A stretch of DNA of 64,000 bases from an uncultured Clostridia bacterium (GTDB lineage Bacteria > Bacillota > Clostridia > TANB77 > CAG-508). Location of the stretch: the NCBI GenBank assembly GCA_934133165.1, contig CAKPAW010000003.1, forward strand, positions 75,018 to 139,017, read 5' to 3'. The notes under the pieces were generated by a model that was not told where the DNA came from, did not search any database, and was given only the letters and a program-made list of their open reading frames with translations. Position 1 is the first letter of the stretch, and the number at the start of each line of letters is the position of its first letter. Positions 6,808-15,497 of the stretch are shown in pieces. The translations under genes and the position numbers were made by a program.

Positions 6808-9246
6808 ATGGCAAAAAGAGGAAGAAAGAAAAAGTCAAAAGCAAAAGTAAATAATATTGATATTGCAGTAGTTGGAATGATTGTAATTAGTATTTTACTT
6901 GCTGTTTTAATATATACAAAATCAGGATTTTTAGGAGAAACACTAAGTCCAGCACTTGGTGGCATAATGGGATTTATAAAATATATTATTCCAGTTGGAA
7001 CTTTTATAATAGGAATATATTTAGCATGTAACAAAGAAAAAGGATATGTGCTATCAAAAATGATGTTATATGTAGTATTTTTACTATGCATAGCAGTTTT
7101 ACTTAGTGTATTTCAAATTTCAGCAGGAAATATAGGAATAACTAATGATATGAACAAAAATCTAGATGCAGCATACAAGTTAGGAACTCAAGATATAGGT
7201 GGAGGTGTAATAGGAACAATAATTGCAATACCTTTAATTAATTTATTAGGAAGTTTAGGGACAATAATACTAGCAATAGGTGTTGCAATAATTTCGCTAA
7301 CATTTATATTTAGAATTAAATCAGCTGAAATTATTTCAAATATAGTAGAAAATATTGAAGAGAAGAGAGAAGTAAAAAGAGAAGAAAAAGAAAGAACTAG
7401 AAAGTCAGATAAGAAACAACATTTATATGATGTTGAAGAAGAAAAACCAAGAAAAGAAACTGCAAGAGAAAAAAAATTACGTGAAAAAGAAGAAGCAAAG
7501 AAAAAAGCGATGGAAATTGATGAAAATCAATTAAGTATAAACTTAAGTGGATTAGAAGATGAAATGAAAAATAGCAAATTAAAGAAATACAATCATGATG
7601 CAGATGATTTAACACCACTTGGTATGGAAAAAACAGCAAAACCTAATCCAAATGAACTTGGAAATTTATTTAAACAAGAAGTAGAAACAAAAGAAGAAAA
7701 AGTAAAAGAAGTATTAAATCTAGAACATACAATGACCACAGAAAGTGAAAATGAAAAATATGAATTTCCTCCAATAGAAATGCTTTCAGAAGGAAGCAAA
7801 CAAGCTTTAAAAGGAGGTAAAAAAGCAGTAGCAGATACTGCAGCTAAATTACAAAAAACATTATATAGCTTTGGTGTTTCAGCAAAAGTAGAAAATGTTT
7901 CAATTGGACCAGCAATTACAAGATATGAATTAAAGCCAGCAGAAGGCGTACGTGTTAGTAGAATTGCAAATTTAGCAGATGATATAGCACTAAATTTAGC
8001 AGCAGAGACAATTCGTATAGAAGCCCCAATTCCAGGAAAACATGCTGTAGGAATTGAAGTTCCAAATGCAGAAAATGAGGTAGTACATTTAAGAGATATT
8101 ATAGATACACCTGAATTTGAAGATCATAAATCAAAACTTGCTTTTGCATTAGGAAAAGATGTAGGAGGAAAAGAAATAATTACAGATATTGCGAAAATGC
8201 CACACGTAATGATAGCAGGTGCAACAGGTTCTGGTAAATCTGTATGTATAAATACTTTAATTGCAAGCATAATATATAAAGCAAAGCCAAGCGAAGTAAA
8301 ATTAGTAATGGTAGATCCAAAAGTAGTAGAACTTTCAGTATATAATGGAATACCACACTTACTAATTCCAGTTGTTACAGATCCTAGAAAAGCCGCAGGA
8401 GCACTTGCTTGGGCTGTTCAAGAAATGGAAAACAGATATGCAACATTTGCTTCAAAAGGAGTAAGAGACTTAAAAGGTTATAACGAAGCAGTAGACAAAA
8501 AAGATGGAATTGGAAAATTACCACATATAGTAATTATTATAGACGAGCTTGCAGATTTAATGATGGTAGCTAAAAAAGACGTAGAAGATGCAATTTGCCG
8601 TTTAGCACAAAAAGCAAGAGCAGCAGGAATGCATTTAGTAATTGCAACACAAAGACCATCTGTAGATGTAATTACAGGTTTAATTAAAGCCAACATTCCA
8701 TCAAGAATAGCATTTGCAGTATCTTCACAAGTAGACTCTAGAACAATATTAGATATGGTAGGAGCAGAAAAATTACTTGGAAAAGGTGATATGTTATTCT
8801 ATCCAGCAGGTGCACCAAAGCCAACAAGAATTCAAGGAGCTTTCATTTCAGATGGAGAAGTAGAAAAAATAGTAAACTTCTTAAAAGCAAATGGAGAAGC
8901 TAAATACAATGAAGATATTATAGAAAGTATAGAAAATGCAAATAAAACAGACAAAGAAATAGCAGAACAAGCAGAGGATGATGACGAAACAGATCCATTT
9001 TTAATGGATGCAATAGATGTGGTAGTTGAAACAGGACAAGCTTCTACATCATTTATACAAAGAAAATTTAAAGTAGGTTATGCAAGAGCAGGAAGAATAA
9101 TAGACCAAATGGAAGAAAGAGGTATAATTTCAGGATATCAAGGAAGCAAACCAAGAGAAGTATTAGTTACAAAGGAACGTTTAGCAGAGCTAAAAATGGC
9201 AACAACTCCTAATCCGCAACAAGTAGAAGAAAAAACAGAAGAATAA
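6808..9246 (+). CDS. ftsK: FtsK/SpoIIIE DNA translocase
   Basis: A membrane-anchored hexameric ATPase that pumps chromosomal DNA through the closing septum or into the forespore. The 812-residue protein has four hydrophobic segments in about the first 170 residues, then a Lys/Glu-rich linker. The motor domain follows with Walker A GATGSGKS near residue 471, VDPKVVELSVY, Walker B IIIDELADLMM, and the ATQRPSVDVITG box. A winged-helix gamma domain ends the protein (about 728-795; TSFIQRKFKVGYARAGRI). AAGGAAGG precedes the start. Only one copy is in the window, so vegetative FtsK and sporulation SpoIIIE roles cannot be separated. Confidence 0.95.
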   Translation: MAKRGRKKKSKAKVNNIDIAVVGMIVISILLAVLIYTKSGFLGETLSPALGGIMGFIKYIIPVGTFIIGIYLACNKEKGYVLSKMMLYVVFLLCIAVLLSVFQISAGNIGITNDMNKNLDAAYKLGTQDIGGGVIGTIIAIPLINLLGSLGTIILAIGVAIISLTFIFRIKSAEIISNIVENIEEKREVKREEKERTRKSDKKQHLYDVEEEKPRKETAREKKLREKEEAKKKAMEIDENQLSINLSGLEDEMKNSKLKKYNHDADDLTPLGMEKTAKPNPNELGNLFKQEVETKEEKVKEVLNLEHTMTTESENEKYEFPPIEMLSEGSKQALKGGKKAVADTAAKLQKTLYSFGVSAKVENVSIGPAITRYELKPAEGVRVSRIANLADDIALNLAAETIRIEAPIPGKHAVGIEVPNAENEVVHLRDIIDTPEFEDHKSKLAFALGKDVGGKEIITDIAKMPHVMIAGATGSGKSVCINTLIASIIYKAKPSEVKLVMVDPKVVELSVYNGIPHLLIPVVTDPRKAAGALAWAVQEMENRYATFASKGVRDLKGYNEAVDKKDGIGKLPHIVIIIDELADLMMVAKKDVEDAICRLAQKARAAGMHLVIATQRPSVDVITGLIKANIPSRIAFAVSSQVDSRTILDMVGAEKLLGKGDMLFYPAGAPKPTRIQGAFISDGEVEKIVNFLKANGEAKYNEDIIESIENANKTDKEIAEQAEDDDETDPFLMDAIDVVVETGQASTSFIQRKFKVGYARAGRIIDQMEERGIISGYQGSKPREVLVTKERLAELKMATTPNPQQVEEKTEE

Positions 9247-9280
9247 ACTTTTATAAAAGTTAAGAAAGGCAAAAGAAAAA

Positions 9281-10972
9281 ATGGCAAAAGAAAAAATGGC
9301 AAAAGAAGATATCTTTTCAAAAATCAATTTAAAAGATTATAACAATGTTTTAGAAAATATATTAGAGCAGAAGGCTTTTTCAGAAGATGTAAAAAACCTT
9401 CTGCTTAGTATGCTATACAAAATAGAAAATGGATACGAAGATTATAAAACTATAAAAGTTAATGTATCAAGTAAAAAATCTTATGTAAAAAAGATTATTC
9501 AAGTAATAAAAGATGAATGCAAAGAAATACAATTAATAAAGCCATTATCAGAAGAAAGCAAAATTTTAGAAAAAAACAATGTAAATTATATAGTAGAAAA
9601 AGAAACAGGGAAAATAATTTCATATCCAAATGAACGAATGATGCTAGAAGCATTAGTTACATTAAGCCAAAAGGATATAGTATTAGAAGAACAATATTCT
9701 CTATATAATTTAGCTATGAGAGACGTTTTAAGCATTGGAAACAGAATGAATTGTGTAGAAGTAATTCGTGATTTCAATGGATGGTCATGGGATATAACAA
9801 CAAACCAAATGGAAGGAAAAAACATTAATATTGTATATCAAAGTTTGTTAATTCTTCTAGGAAATCGTTTTTTACAAAATTGGATTACAAATAAAGAAGA
9901 TGATGATGAAGACGAAGAAGTAGAGATACCAAGTAATGAAATTTTAAGAAGTAAATATAATGAGAACTTTGGAATGACAAAAGAAGAAATGCAGGAAAAT
10001 AAAACTATAGATTATATAAGAAAAATGCAAGAAATATTAGCAGAAAAATATGGAGAACAAAATGCTATAGAATTTCTTGAACAACTTATAAAAACAATAT
10101 TAGTGATAGATTGTAATATAAATGAAAAACAAAGAAAAATAGTATTAAATCTTCAAAATCAATTTGCAAAAGACTTAGAAAAAATGCAAGATAACAAAGC
10201 TTATGTAGAAGAACTATCAAAAAAGAAAAAAGAATTAGCTGAAAGAATAAAAAATATAGATACATTGCTTAGTGATGAAAAACTACTAAAAGAAGAGTAT
10301 GAAAATAGAAACTCTAAGTTAGCAAATAAAGATAAAATCTTTAGTGTAAGTCATTTAAGTATTATGTTAGAAAAGGAAAAAGAAAAATATTTCAAAGAAA
10401 TAAAAGAATATAATTTACAAATGCAACCTAAAGAATTTGTAGAGACCAAAAAAGTATTAGAAGAAAAATTAGAATTTTTTGAAGAAATAGACGTAAAAGA
10501 AAATGAAAAAACAAATGAAGTAAAACAGATAATTTTGTTACAAAAATCTTTCTTAAGATGTTTTGAAGAAAAAATTAAACGAGCCTTAACAAAAAAAGAA
10601 ATAACAAATTTAATATATGAATTAAGATATTATGAGCAACTTCCTTATAGGCAATACAATATAAGCAAGGAAGAAAAAATAGAAGAATATTTGAAGAAAG
10701 TAGAAAAACAAGTAATAAAAAAAGCATGTTTAGAAAAAGTATTAATAAAATTTAGTGATGAAGAAGAACTAAATTATAATATTTTAAAAAATCAATTTCA
10801 AAGTAAAATTATAAAACTAGAAAATACAATATATATTTTAAAATATAAAAAGGGAATTTTAAAATTAGAAATTTATGACACAAATATAGAAGAAGAGACA
10901 AAAGAGATAGAAATAAAAGAGAAAGTAGAATTGCACGTAAAATTAAACAAAAAGATAAAAATATGGGAATAG
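9281..10972 (+). CDS. Unknown 563-residue helical protein
   Basis: I do not recognise a characterised family. The product is soluble and Lys/Glu-rich. The first about 220 residues look globular (GKIISYPNERMMLEAL, CVEVIRDFNGWSWDI), an acidic DDDEDEE patch lies near residue 208, and the remainder is predominantly charged helix likely to form coiled coils (about 290-420). No signal peptide or membrane segment is visible. It begins 34 bases after ftsK and is probably co-transcribed. The start region has a tandem duplication of AAAAGAAAAAATGGC giving two in-frame ATGs (9281, 9296); 9281 has AAAGG upstream but either could be used. Confidence 0.6.
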   Translation: MAKEKMAKEDIFSKINLKDYNNVLENILEQKAFSEDVKNLLLSMLYKIENGYEDYKTIKVNVSSKKSYVKKIIQVIKDECKEIQLIKPLSEESKILEKNNVNYIVEKETGKIISYPNERMMLEALVTLSQKDIVLEEQYSLYNLAMRDVLSIGNRMNCVEVIRDFNGWSWDITTNQMEGKNINIVYQSLLILLGNRFLQNWITNKEDDDEDEEVEIPSNEILRSKYNENFGMTKEEMQENKTIDYIRKMQEILAEKYGEQNAIEFLEQLIKTILVIDCNINEKQRKIVLNLQNQFAKDLEKMQDNKAYVEELSKKKKELAERIKNIDTLLSDEKLLKEEYENRNSKLANKDKIFSVSHLSIMLEKEKEKYFKEIKEYNLQMQPKEFVETKKVLEEKLEFFEEIDVKENEKTNEVKQIILLQKSFLRCFEEKIKRALTKKEITNLIYELRYYEQLPYRQYNISKEEKIEEYLKKVEKQVIKKACLEKVLIKFSDEEELNYNILKNQFQSKIIKLENTIYILKYKKGILKLEIYDTNIEEETKEIEIKEKVELHVKLNKKIKIWE

Positions 10973-10982
10973 TGAAGCAAGA

Positions 10983-11012
10983 GGGATAGATGTCACAAAA
11001 AGAAACGTCCCC
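10983..11012 (-). repeat. Degenerate single REP-like element
   Basis: GGGATAGATGTCACAAAAAG followed by AAACGTCCCC matches, in reverse orientation, the GACGC-type REP variant seen intact at 51541-51587, with several substitutions. It sits in the gap just before the beta-CASP gene. Confidence 0.6.
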
Positions 11013-11038
11013 TTTTGCATCATAAATAGGAGGTAAAT

Positions 11039-12691
11039 ATGAAAGTTACTTTTTTAGGAGCAACAAAAACAGTTACAGGTTCTAACTTTTTAGTAGAAGC
11101 TGCAGGAAAAAAGTTTTTAGTAGATTGTGGAATGTATCAGGGAAAAGCGGAGGATGAATGGGAAAATTCAGCACCTTTTGCATATGATGTACATGATATA
11201 GATTTTATGCTATTAACACATGCACATATAGATCACTCTGGTAGAATTCCTAAATTATATAAAGAAGGATATAGAAACCCGATATATGCAACAAAAGCTA
11301 CATGTGAATTATGTTCAATAATGTTACCAGATAGTGGACATATTCAAGAAATGGAAATAGAGTGGAAAAATAGAAAAAGAGTACGTAAAGGATTAGATCC
11401 AGAACCACCTTTATATACAGCTGAAGAAGCTACAAAATGTTTAGAGGTTTTTAGCCCAATAAAATACGATGAAATAATAGATATAAGTGATAAAATCCAT
11501 GTAAGATTTAATGATGCAGGACATATGTTAGGTTCAGCAATAATAGAAATATGGGCTGAAGAAGATGGAAAGACTACCAAAGCCGTATTTACAGGAGATT
11601 TAGGAAATAATGATATTCCACTTTTATCATCACCAACAATGATAGATGATGCAGATTATTTAGTAATGGAATCAACATATGGAGGAAGACTACATAATAG
11701 AAATGATGACAAAGCAGAAATGTTTTTGAATATAGTTTCAGAGACATTAGATAAAGGAGGAACAGTTGTAATTCCATCATTTGCAGTAGGAAGAACACAA
11801 GAAATTTTATATGAACTAAATAACTTAAAAGACATAAGAACTGATGAAGAATTCAGAAAAAAATATGAGACATTAATGAGAGTTCCAGTGTATGTAGATA
11901 GTCCGCTTGCAATTTCAGCAACTCAAATTTTTAAAGACAACATGGACATATTTGACGAAGAAACGCAGAAAATAATGAGAAGGGGAGATAATCCACTAGA
12001 ATTTCCAGGGCTACAATTTACAAGAACAGCAGAAGAGTCTAAAGAATTAAATGAGAAAAATGAATCATCAATAATAATTTCAGCTAGCGGTATGTGCGAA
12101 GTTGGAAGAATAAAACATCATTTAAAACATAATTTATGGAATCCAAATAGTACAATTCTATTTGTTGGATACCAAGCACCAGGTACACTTGGCAGAAAGA
12201 TTGTAGATGGAGCAAAGAAAGTAAAAATATTTGGTGAAGAAATAGCAGTAAATGCAAGAATTGAATATATAGAAGGATATTCAGGTCACGCAGACCAAGA
12301 ATGGCTTTTAAACTTTGTTTATTCGTTTTTAAGAAAACCAAAAACAATTTTCCTAGTACATGGAGAACCAGAAGGTCAAGTAATATTAAAGCAAAAATTA
12401 CAAGGAACAACACAAATACCTGTTATAATTCCAGAGTATGGGGAAGAATATGAATTAAACGAAGAAGTACAAAGATTAGGAAGAGTAAGAGAAGCAAAAG
12501 AACACGAAAAGAAATATATAAGACTAGAAGTATTAGACAGAATACAAACTCTAAAAGAAGAATTAGAAGATATGTCAGACATAGTAAAAGAAGATATGCT
12601 TAATGAAGATGCGAAAGATGAAGACATAGAAAAACTAAATGAAAGAATAAAAGAACTAGAACAACAAATAGTAAAAATAGTAGAAGGATAA
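11039..12691 (+). CDS. Metallo-beta-lactamase/beta-CASP RNA-processing nuclease
   Basis: A zinc-dependent ribonuclease-like protein of the MBL-beta-CASP-RMMBL family (YSH1/CPSF73-like), 550 residues. The zinc motif THAHIDHSGR places His61, His63, Asp65 and His66; further ligands are seen in DAGHMLGSA and FTGDLGN. The beta-CASP domain includes VIPSFAVGRTQEILYEL, and the RNA-specificity region includes SASGMCEVGRIKHHL and EGYSGHADQEWL. The last 60 residues are a charged coiled coil. It differs from RNase J, so its substrate is open. AGGAGG precedes the start. Confidence 0.88.
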   Translation: MKVTFLGATKTVTGSNFLVEAAGKKFLVDCGMYQGKAEDEWENSAPFAYDVHDIDFMLLTHAHIDHSGRIPKLYKEGYRNPIYATKATCELCSIMLPDSGHIQEMEIEWKNRKRVRKGLDPEPPLYTAEEATKCLEVFSPIKYDEIIDISDKIHVRFNDAGHMLGSAIIEIWAEEDGKTTKAVFTGDLGNNDIPLLSSPTMIDDADYLVMESTYGGRLHNRNDDKAEMFLNIVSETLDKGGTVVIPSFAVGRTQEILYELNNLKDIRTDEEFRKKYETLMRVPVYVDSPLAISATQIFKDNMDIFDEETQKIMRRGDNPLEFPGLQFTRTAEESKELNEKNESSIIISASGMCEVGRIKHHLKHNLWNPNSTILFVGYQAPGTLGRKIVDGAKKVKIFGEEIAVNARIEYIEGYSGHADQEWLLNFVYSFLRKPKTIFLVHGEPEGQVILKQKLQGTTQIPVIIPEYGEEYELNEEVQRLGRVREAKEHEKKYIRLEVLDRIQTLKEELEDMSDIVKEDMLNEDAKDEDIEKLNERIKELEQQIVKIVEG

Positions 12692-12695
12692 GAGA

Positions 12696-12739
12696 CTCCT
12701 TTAGGGACGTTTTTAAAAGGTTAATCTGTCCCTTTTGGT
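12696..12739 (+). repeat. Single REP-like element after the beta-CASP gene
   Basis: Forty-four bases beginning CTCCTTTAGGGACG and ending CTGTCCCTTTTGGT, differing by a few central bases from the repeats flanking RAYT (15194-15237 and 16255-16298). Confidence 0.85.
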
Positions 12740-12776
12740 AATCTAAGTTCATTTATTATATATTAAATTAATGCAA

Positions 12777-12806
12777 AAAGAAAACCCCACCGATCTTGGT
12801 GGGGTT
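12777..12806 (-). terminator. Terminator of the minus-strand RNA
   Basis: AACCCCACC and GGTGGGGTT form a 9-bp GC-rich stem with a 6-base loop (12783-12806). On the minus strand TTTTCTTTTT follows; on the plus strand there is no T tract, so the terminator serves the minus-strand transcript. Confidence 0.88.
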
Positions 12807-13112
12807 AAGATAGAAAAGTATTATCTAGTTCGTTGAGGGGTGTTGAAATAAATAAAAATACTCCATATTAAATATTCAAGGTACATGAGGTAGGGAATCT
12901 AAATATTTTTTCTATCTTTTTATAGCAGATTTACAAGGGTAAAGCTTTTGGTATGTGCTTATATTTGCTCTTAAACATAAAAAAGAGTATTACTATTTTT
13001 TACTTTAAGATACTGCTACCCTCTCAAATTCTTTAGTGGACATTTTCTAAAAAATAATTTTTTAAATTATCTAAACTTTTAGAAAAGAGAATTTGATTTT
13101 TCAATGAAATAT
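12777..13112 (-). ncRNA. Structured, unidentified non-coding RNA
   Basis: A free-standing transcription unit on the minus strand with no plausible ORF. It has a consensus promoter (13119-13147) and ends in a strong intrinsic terminator (12777-12806). Several long helices can be formed: CAAATTC (13095-13089) with GAATTTG (13031-13025) enclosing TTTTCTAAAA (13086-13077) with TTTTAGAAAA (13052-13043); and AAGATAGAAAA (12918-12908) with TTTTCTATCTT (12817-12807). In addition AGGGT then AGCAG (13022-13013) can pair with ACCCT (12940-12936) and CTGCT (12928-12924), giving a crossing, pseudoknot-like arrangement. I see no match to tmRNA, SRP or RNase P signatures. A 6S-like or raiA-like RNA is possible but unproven. 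Confidence 0.7.
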
Positions 13113-13118
13113 AAAAAT

Positions 13119-13147
13119 AGTATAGCACATAAGAAAAAAATTGTCAA
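13119..13147 (-). promoter_or_regulatory. Consensus sigma-A promoter of the minus-strand RNA
   Basis: TTGACA (13142-13147), 17-base spacer, TATACT (13119-13124) on the minus strand. Transcription should start near 13112. Confidence 0.88.
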
Positions 13148-13258
13148 CATAAATATAAAGAATAAAGTATTAAAGGAAAGGAATTAATCTAATAGGTTAA
13201 AAACACAACAATTAGAACAAACTATAAAACAATCTAAAAGATTGATTACATAAGAAAA

Positions 13259-15202
13259 ATGAATAAAAAATATCTAAATGAAGCAATAATAGGAAATGAT
13301 AAAATGGTTGCAAGTTTTAGTTCAAAGGGAGAAATGTTAAGGCTATTTTATCCAACAAGAAATTATAGGCAATTTATAGATTGTATGCATACAGGAGTAA
13401 AAGTAAATGATTCAGCCATAATATATTTACATGAGGATATAAACAATATATATGAACAATATTATACTGACGATACAAATATATTAAATACCAAAATAAA
13501 AAATACATATTTTAATTTATCTATATTACAAACAGATTTTGCATCTATTTCACAAAATATTCTTATAAAAAAATTAATATTTACAAATGAAAATACAATA
13601 GATCTAAATGTAAATTTTTTAATATATTCAAAATTATTATCAAATTCTAATAATATGATAGGAGCAAAAATAGAAAATAACATTCTTATGCAATATAGCC
13701 ATGATTACACATATTGTATATTTTCAAAGACACCAATATTAAACTATCGTTTAAATAATAGTAAAGAAGAAATAAAAACAGGAATACTTAAAGACAAAGA
13801 CTATATCGGAATGGCAGAAGATTCAGCAGTAAGCTTTGATATAGGAACGCTAAAACCAGGAGAGAGTAAAGAATTTGAAATTATAATCTATATTAATAAT
13901 AATGAAGAAAAATATAAATTTGATGAAATAATAGAAGATGTAGAAAAAATAAAAAAAATAGATATAAATAAAGAATTAAACAAAGTAGAAAAATATTGGA
14001 AAAACTATGTAGAAAAGCACGATGGATTAGAAATATTAACTAAAGAAGAAAAATGGCAAAAATTAATAACAGGTCAAGAACAATTAAACGAAGCCACATA
14101 TGCAAAATACATGCAAATGAGAAATGTATATGTAAGAAGCATTTTATTATTTCCATTACTTATAAATTCAGAAACAGGCGGAATATCAGCAGCAATAGAA
14201 GTAGACGAAGAAAGAAATAAATCAGGAAGATATTCATATTGTTGGCCAAGAGATGCAGTATTTGTAACAAAAGCATTAGACATTTTAAATATGAAAGAAG
14301 AAACAACAAAATTCTATTCGAAATTTTGCAAAGAAACACAAAGTAAAAGTGGAATGTGGGAGCAACGTTTTTACACAGATGGAAGACTAGCTCCTTGTTG
14401 GGGATATCAAATAGATGAGACAGCAAGCATAATATATGGAACTTATCAACACTACAAAGAAACAAAAGATAAAGAATTCTTAAAACAAGCATATCCAATG
14501 TGTAAAAAAGCAATTGACGCGTTGGGGACGTTTCTTAATGCGTCATCTGTTCCTTTTGCGTCAAAAAAAAATAAAATTAAAGAAAACATGAAAAATTTTT
14601 TAACTCATGAAAGTTATGATTTATGGGAAATGCATGAAGGAATACATTTATATTCTATGTCAGCAATATATGCAGCTTATGTGGCTATGATTGAAATAGA
14701 AAAAGTGTTAGAAAAAAAAGAAGATATAAAAGAAAAGGAATTAATGGCTGAAAAATTAAAAGAATATTGTAAAAAAAATCTATACAATGAAGAAGAAAAA
14801 ATATTAAAAAGAAGTAATAAAGACAACATATGCGACATAAGCATGTTAGGCACAGTAACGCCATTTAATATGTTCAAACCAAATGAAAAAGAATTAATTA
14901 ATACAGTAGAAAAAATGAACTTGACACTTCGAACATATACAGGTGGATATATAAGATTTGAAAATGACAACTATATGGGAGGTAACAATCCATGGCCAGT
15001 AGCGACATTATGGATGGCATTATATAATATAAAGAAAAATAACAAAGAAGAAGCAAGAAAACAAATAGACTTTGTATTAAGAACAGCAACAGATCATGGA
15101 TTTTTAGCAGAGCAAGTTAATAACGAAACTATGCAAGCAAAATGGGTAATAGGATTAGGTTGGTCACACGCAATGCTAATAATAGCACTAAAGCTCCTTT
15201 AG
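13259..15202 (+). CDS. Glycoside hydrolase family 15 (glucoamylase-like) protein
   Basis: GH15 enzymes release glucose from alpha-glucans or split trehalose-type bonds by an inverting mechanism. This 647-residue cytoplasmic protein has an N-terminal beta-sandwich domain (to about 250) and an (alpha/alpha)6 barrel. Family motifs are SYCWPRDAVFVTKAL, WEQRFYTDGRLAPCWGYQIDET and SYDLWEMHEGIHLYS, the latter containing the probable general acid Glu, and the C-terminal GLGWSHAM. Two oddities involve REP repeats: codons for about residues 420-435 (14516-14562) are an in-frame REP copy, and the last codons and stop come from another copy (15194-15237). No good Shine-Dalgarno precedes 13259, so the start is less certain. 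Confidence 0.85.
   Translation: MNKKYLNEAIIGNDKMVASFSSKGEMLRLFYPTRNYRQFIDCMHTGVKVNDSAIIYLHEDINNIYEQYYTDDTNILNTKIKNTYFNLSILQTDFASISQNILIKKLIFTNENTIDLNVNFLIYSKLLSNSNNMIGAKIENNILMQYSHDYTYCIFSKTPILNYRLNNSKEEIKTGILKDKDYIGMAEDSAVSFDIGTLKPGESKEFEIIIYINNNEEKYKFDEIIEDVEKIKKIDINKELNKVEKYWKNYVEKHDGLEILTKEEKWQKLITGQEQLNEATYAKYMQMRNVYVRSILLFPLLINSETGGISAAIEVDEERNKSGRYSYCWPRDAVFVTKALDILNMKEETTKFYSKFCKETQSKSGMWEQRFYTDGRLAPCWGYQIDETASIIYGTYQHYKETKDKEFLKQAYPMCKKAIDALGTFLNASSVPFASKKNKIKENMKNFLTHESYDLWEMHEGIHLYSMSAIYAAYVAMIEIEKVLEKKEDIKEKELMAEKLKEYCKKNLYNEEEKILKRSNKDNICDISMLGTVTPFNMFKPNEKELINTVEKMNLTLRTYTGGYIRFENDNYMGGNNPWPVATLWMALYNIKKNNKEEARKQIDFVLRTATDHGFLAEQVNNETMQAKWVIGLGWSHAMLIIALKLL
14516..14562 (+). repeat. 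REP-like element inside the GH15 coding sequence
   Basis: GACGCGTTGGGGACGTTTC, then ATGCGTCATCTG and CCTTTTGCGTC, matches the GACGC-type variant at 29998-30044. It is read in frame as DALGTFLNASSVPFAS, just before the conserved catalytic segment, and has not broken the gene. Confidence 0.85.
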
Positions 15203-15237
15203 GGACGTTTCCTTTTGGTTAATCTGTCCCTTTTGGT
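15194..15237 (+). repeat. Left 44-bp inverted repeat of the RAYT unit
   Basis: Starts CTCCTTTAGGGACG and ends ATCTGTCCCTTTTGGT. It is the exact reverse complement of 16255-16298. The TAG stop of the GH15 gene (15200-15202) lies inside it. Confidence 0.95.
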
Positions 15238-15356
15238 TTAGAGTACTAATTATTAATTTATGCTATTAAAGAGCAAAATAATATTGAAAATAGAAGAAAA
15301 ATGTAGAAAAAAGCAGATAGATTTAAAATATCTATAAAAAATTCAAAAATTTTAAT

Positions 15357-15405
15357 AAAAATATAGCAATATACATAAAAATGTGCTATATTTTTATTAT
15401 GTTTT
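15357..15405 (+). terminator. Intrinsic terminator upstream of RAYT
   Basis: AAAAATATAGCA (15357-15368) pairs with TGCTATATTTTT (15384-15395), followed by ATTATGTTTT. Confidence 0.7.
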
Positions 15406-15497
15406 ATAGGAAATGAAAAATTAATAAAAAGGAGTTAGGGGCACACAAAAGAAAAAATAATTAAATAATAAAATTATAGTAAAGGAGACTTTGAAAT

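Noticed and set aside
12777..13112. RNase P or SRP RNA in the minus-strand transcript
   Set aside because: The hallmark conserved segments of these RNAs are not visible; the RNA is left unassigned.
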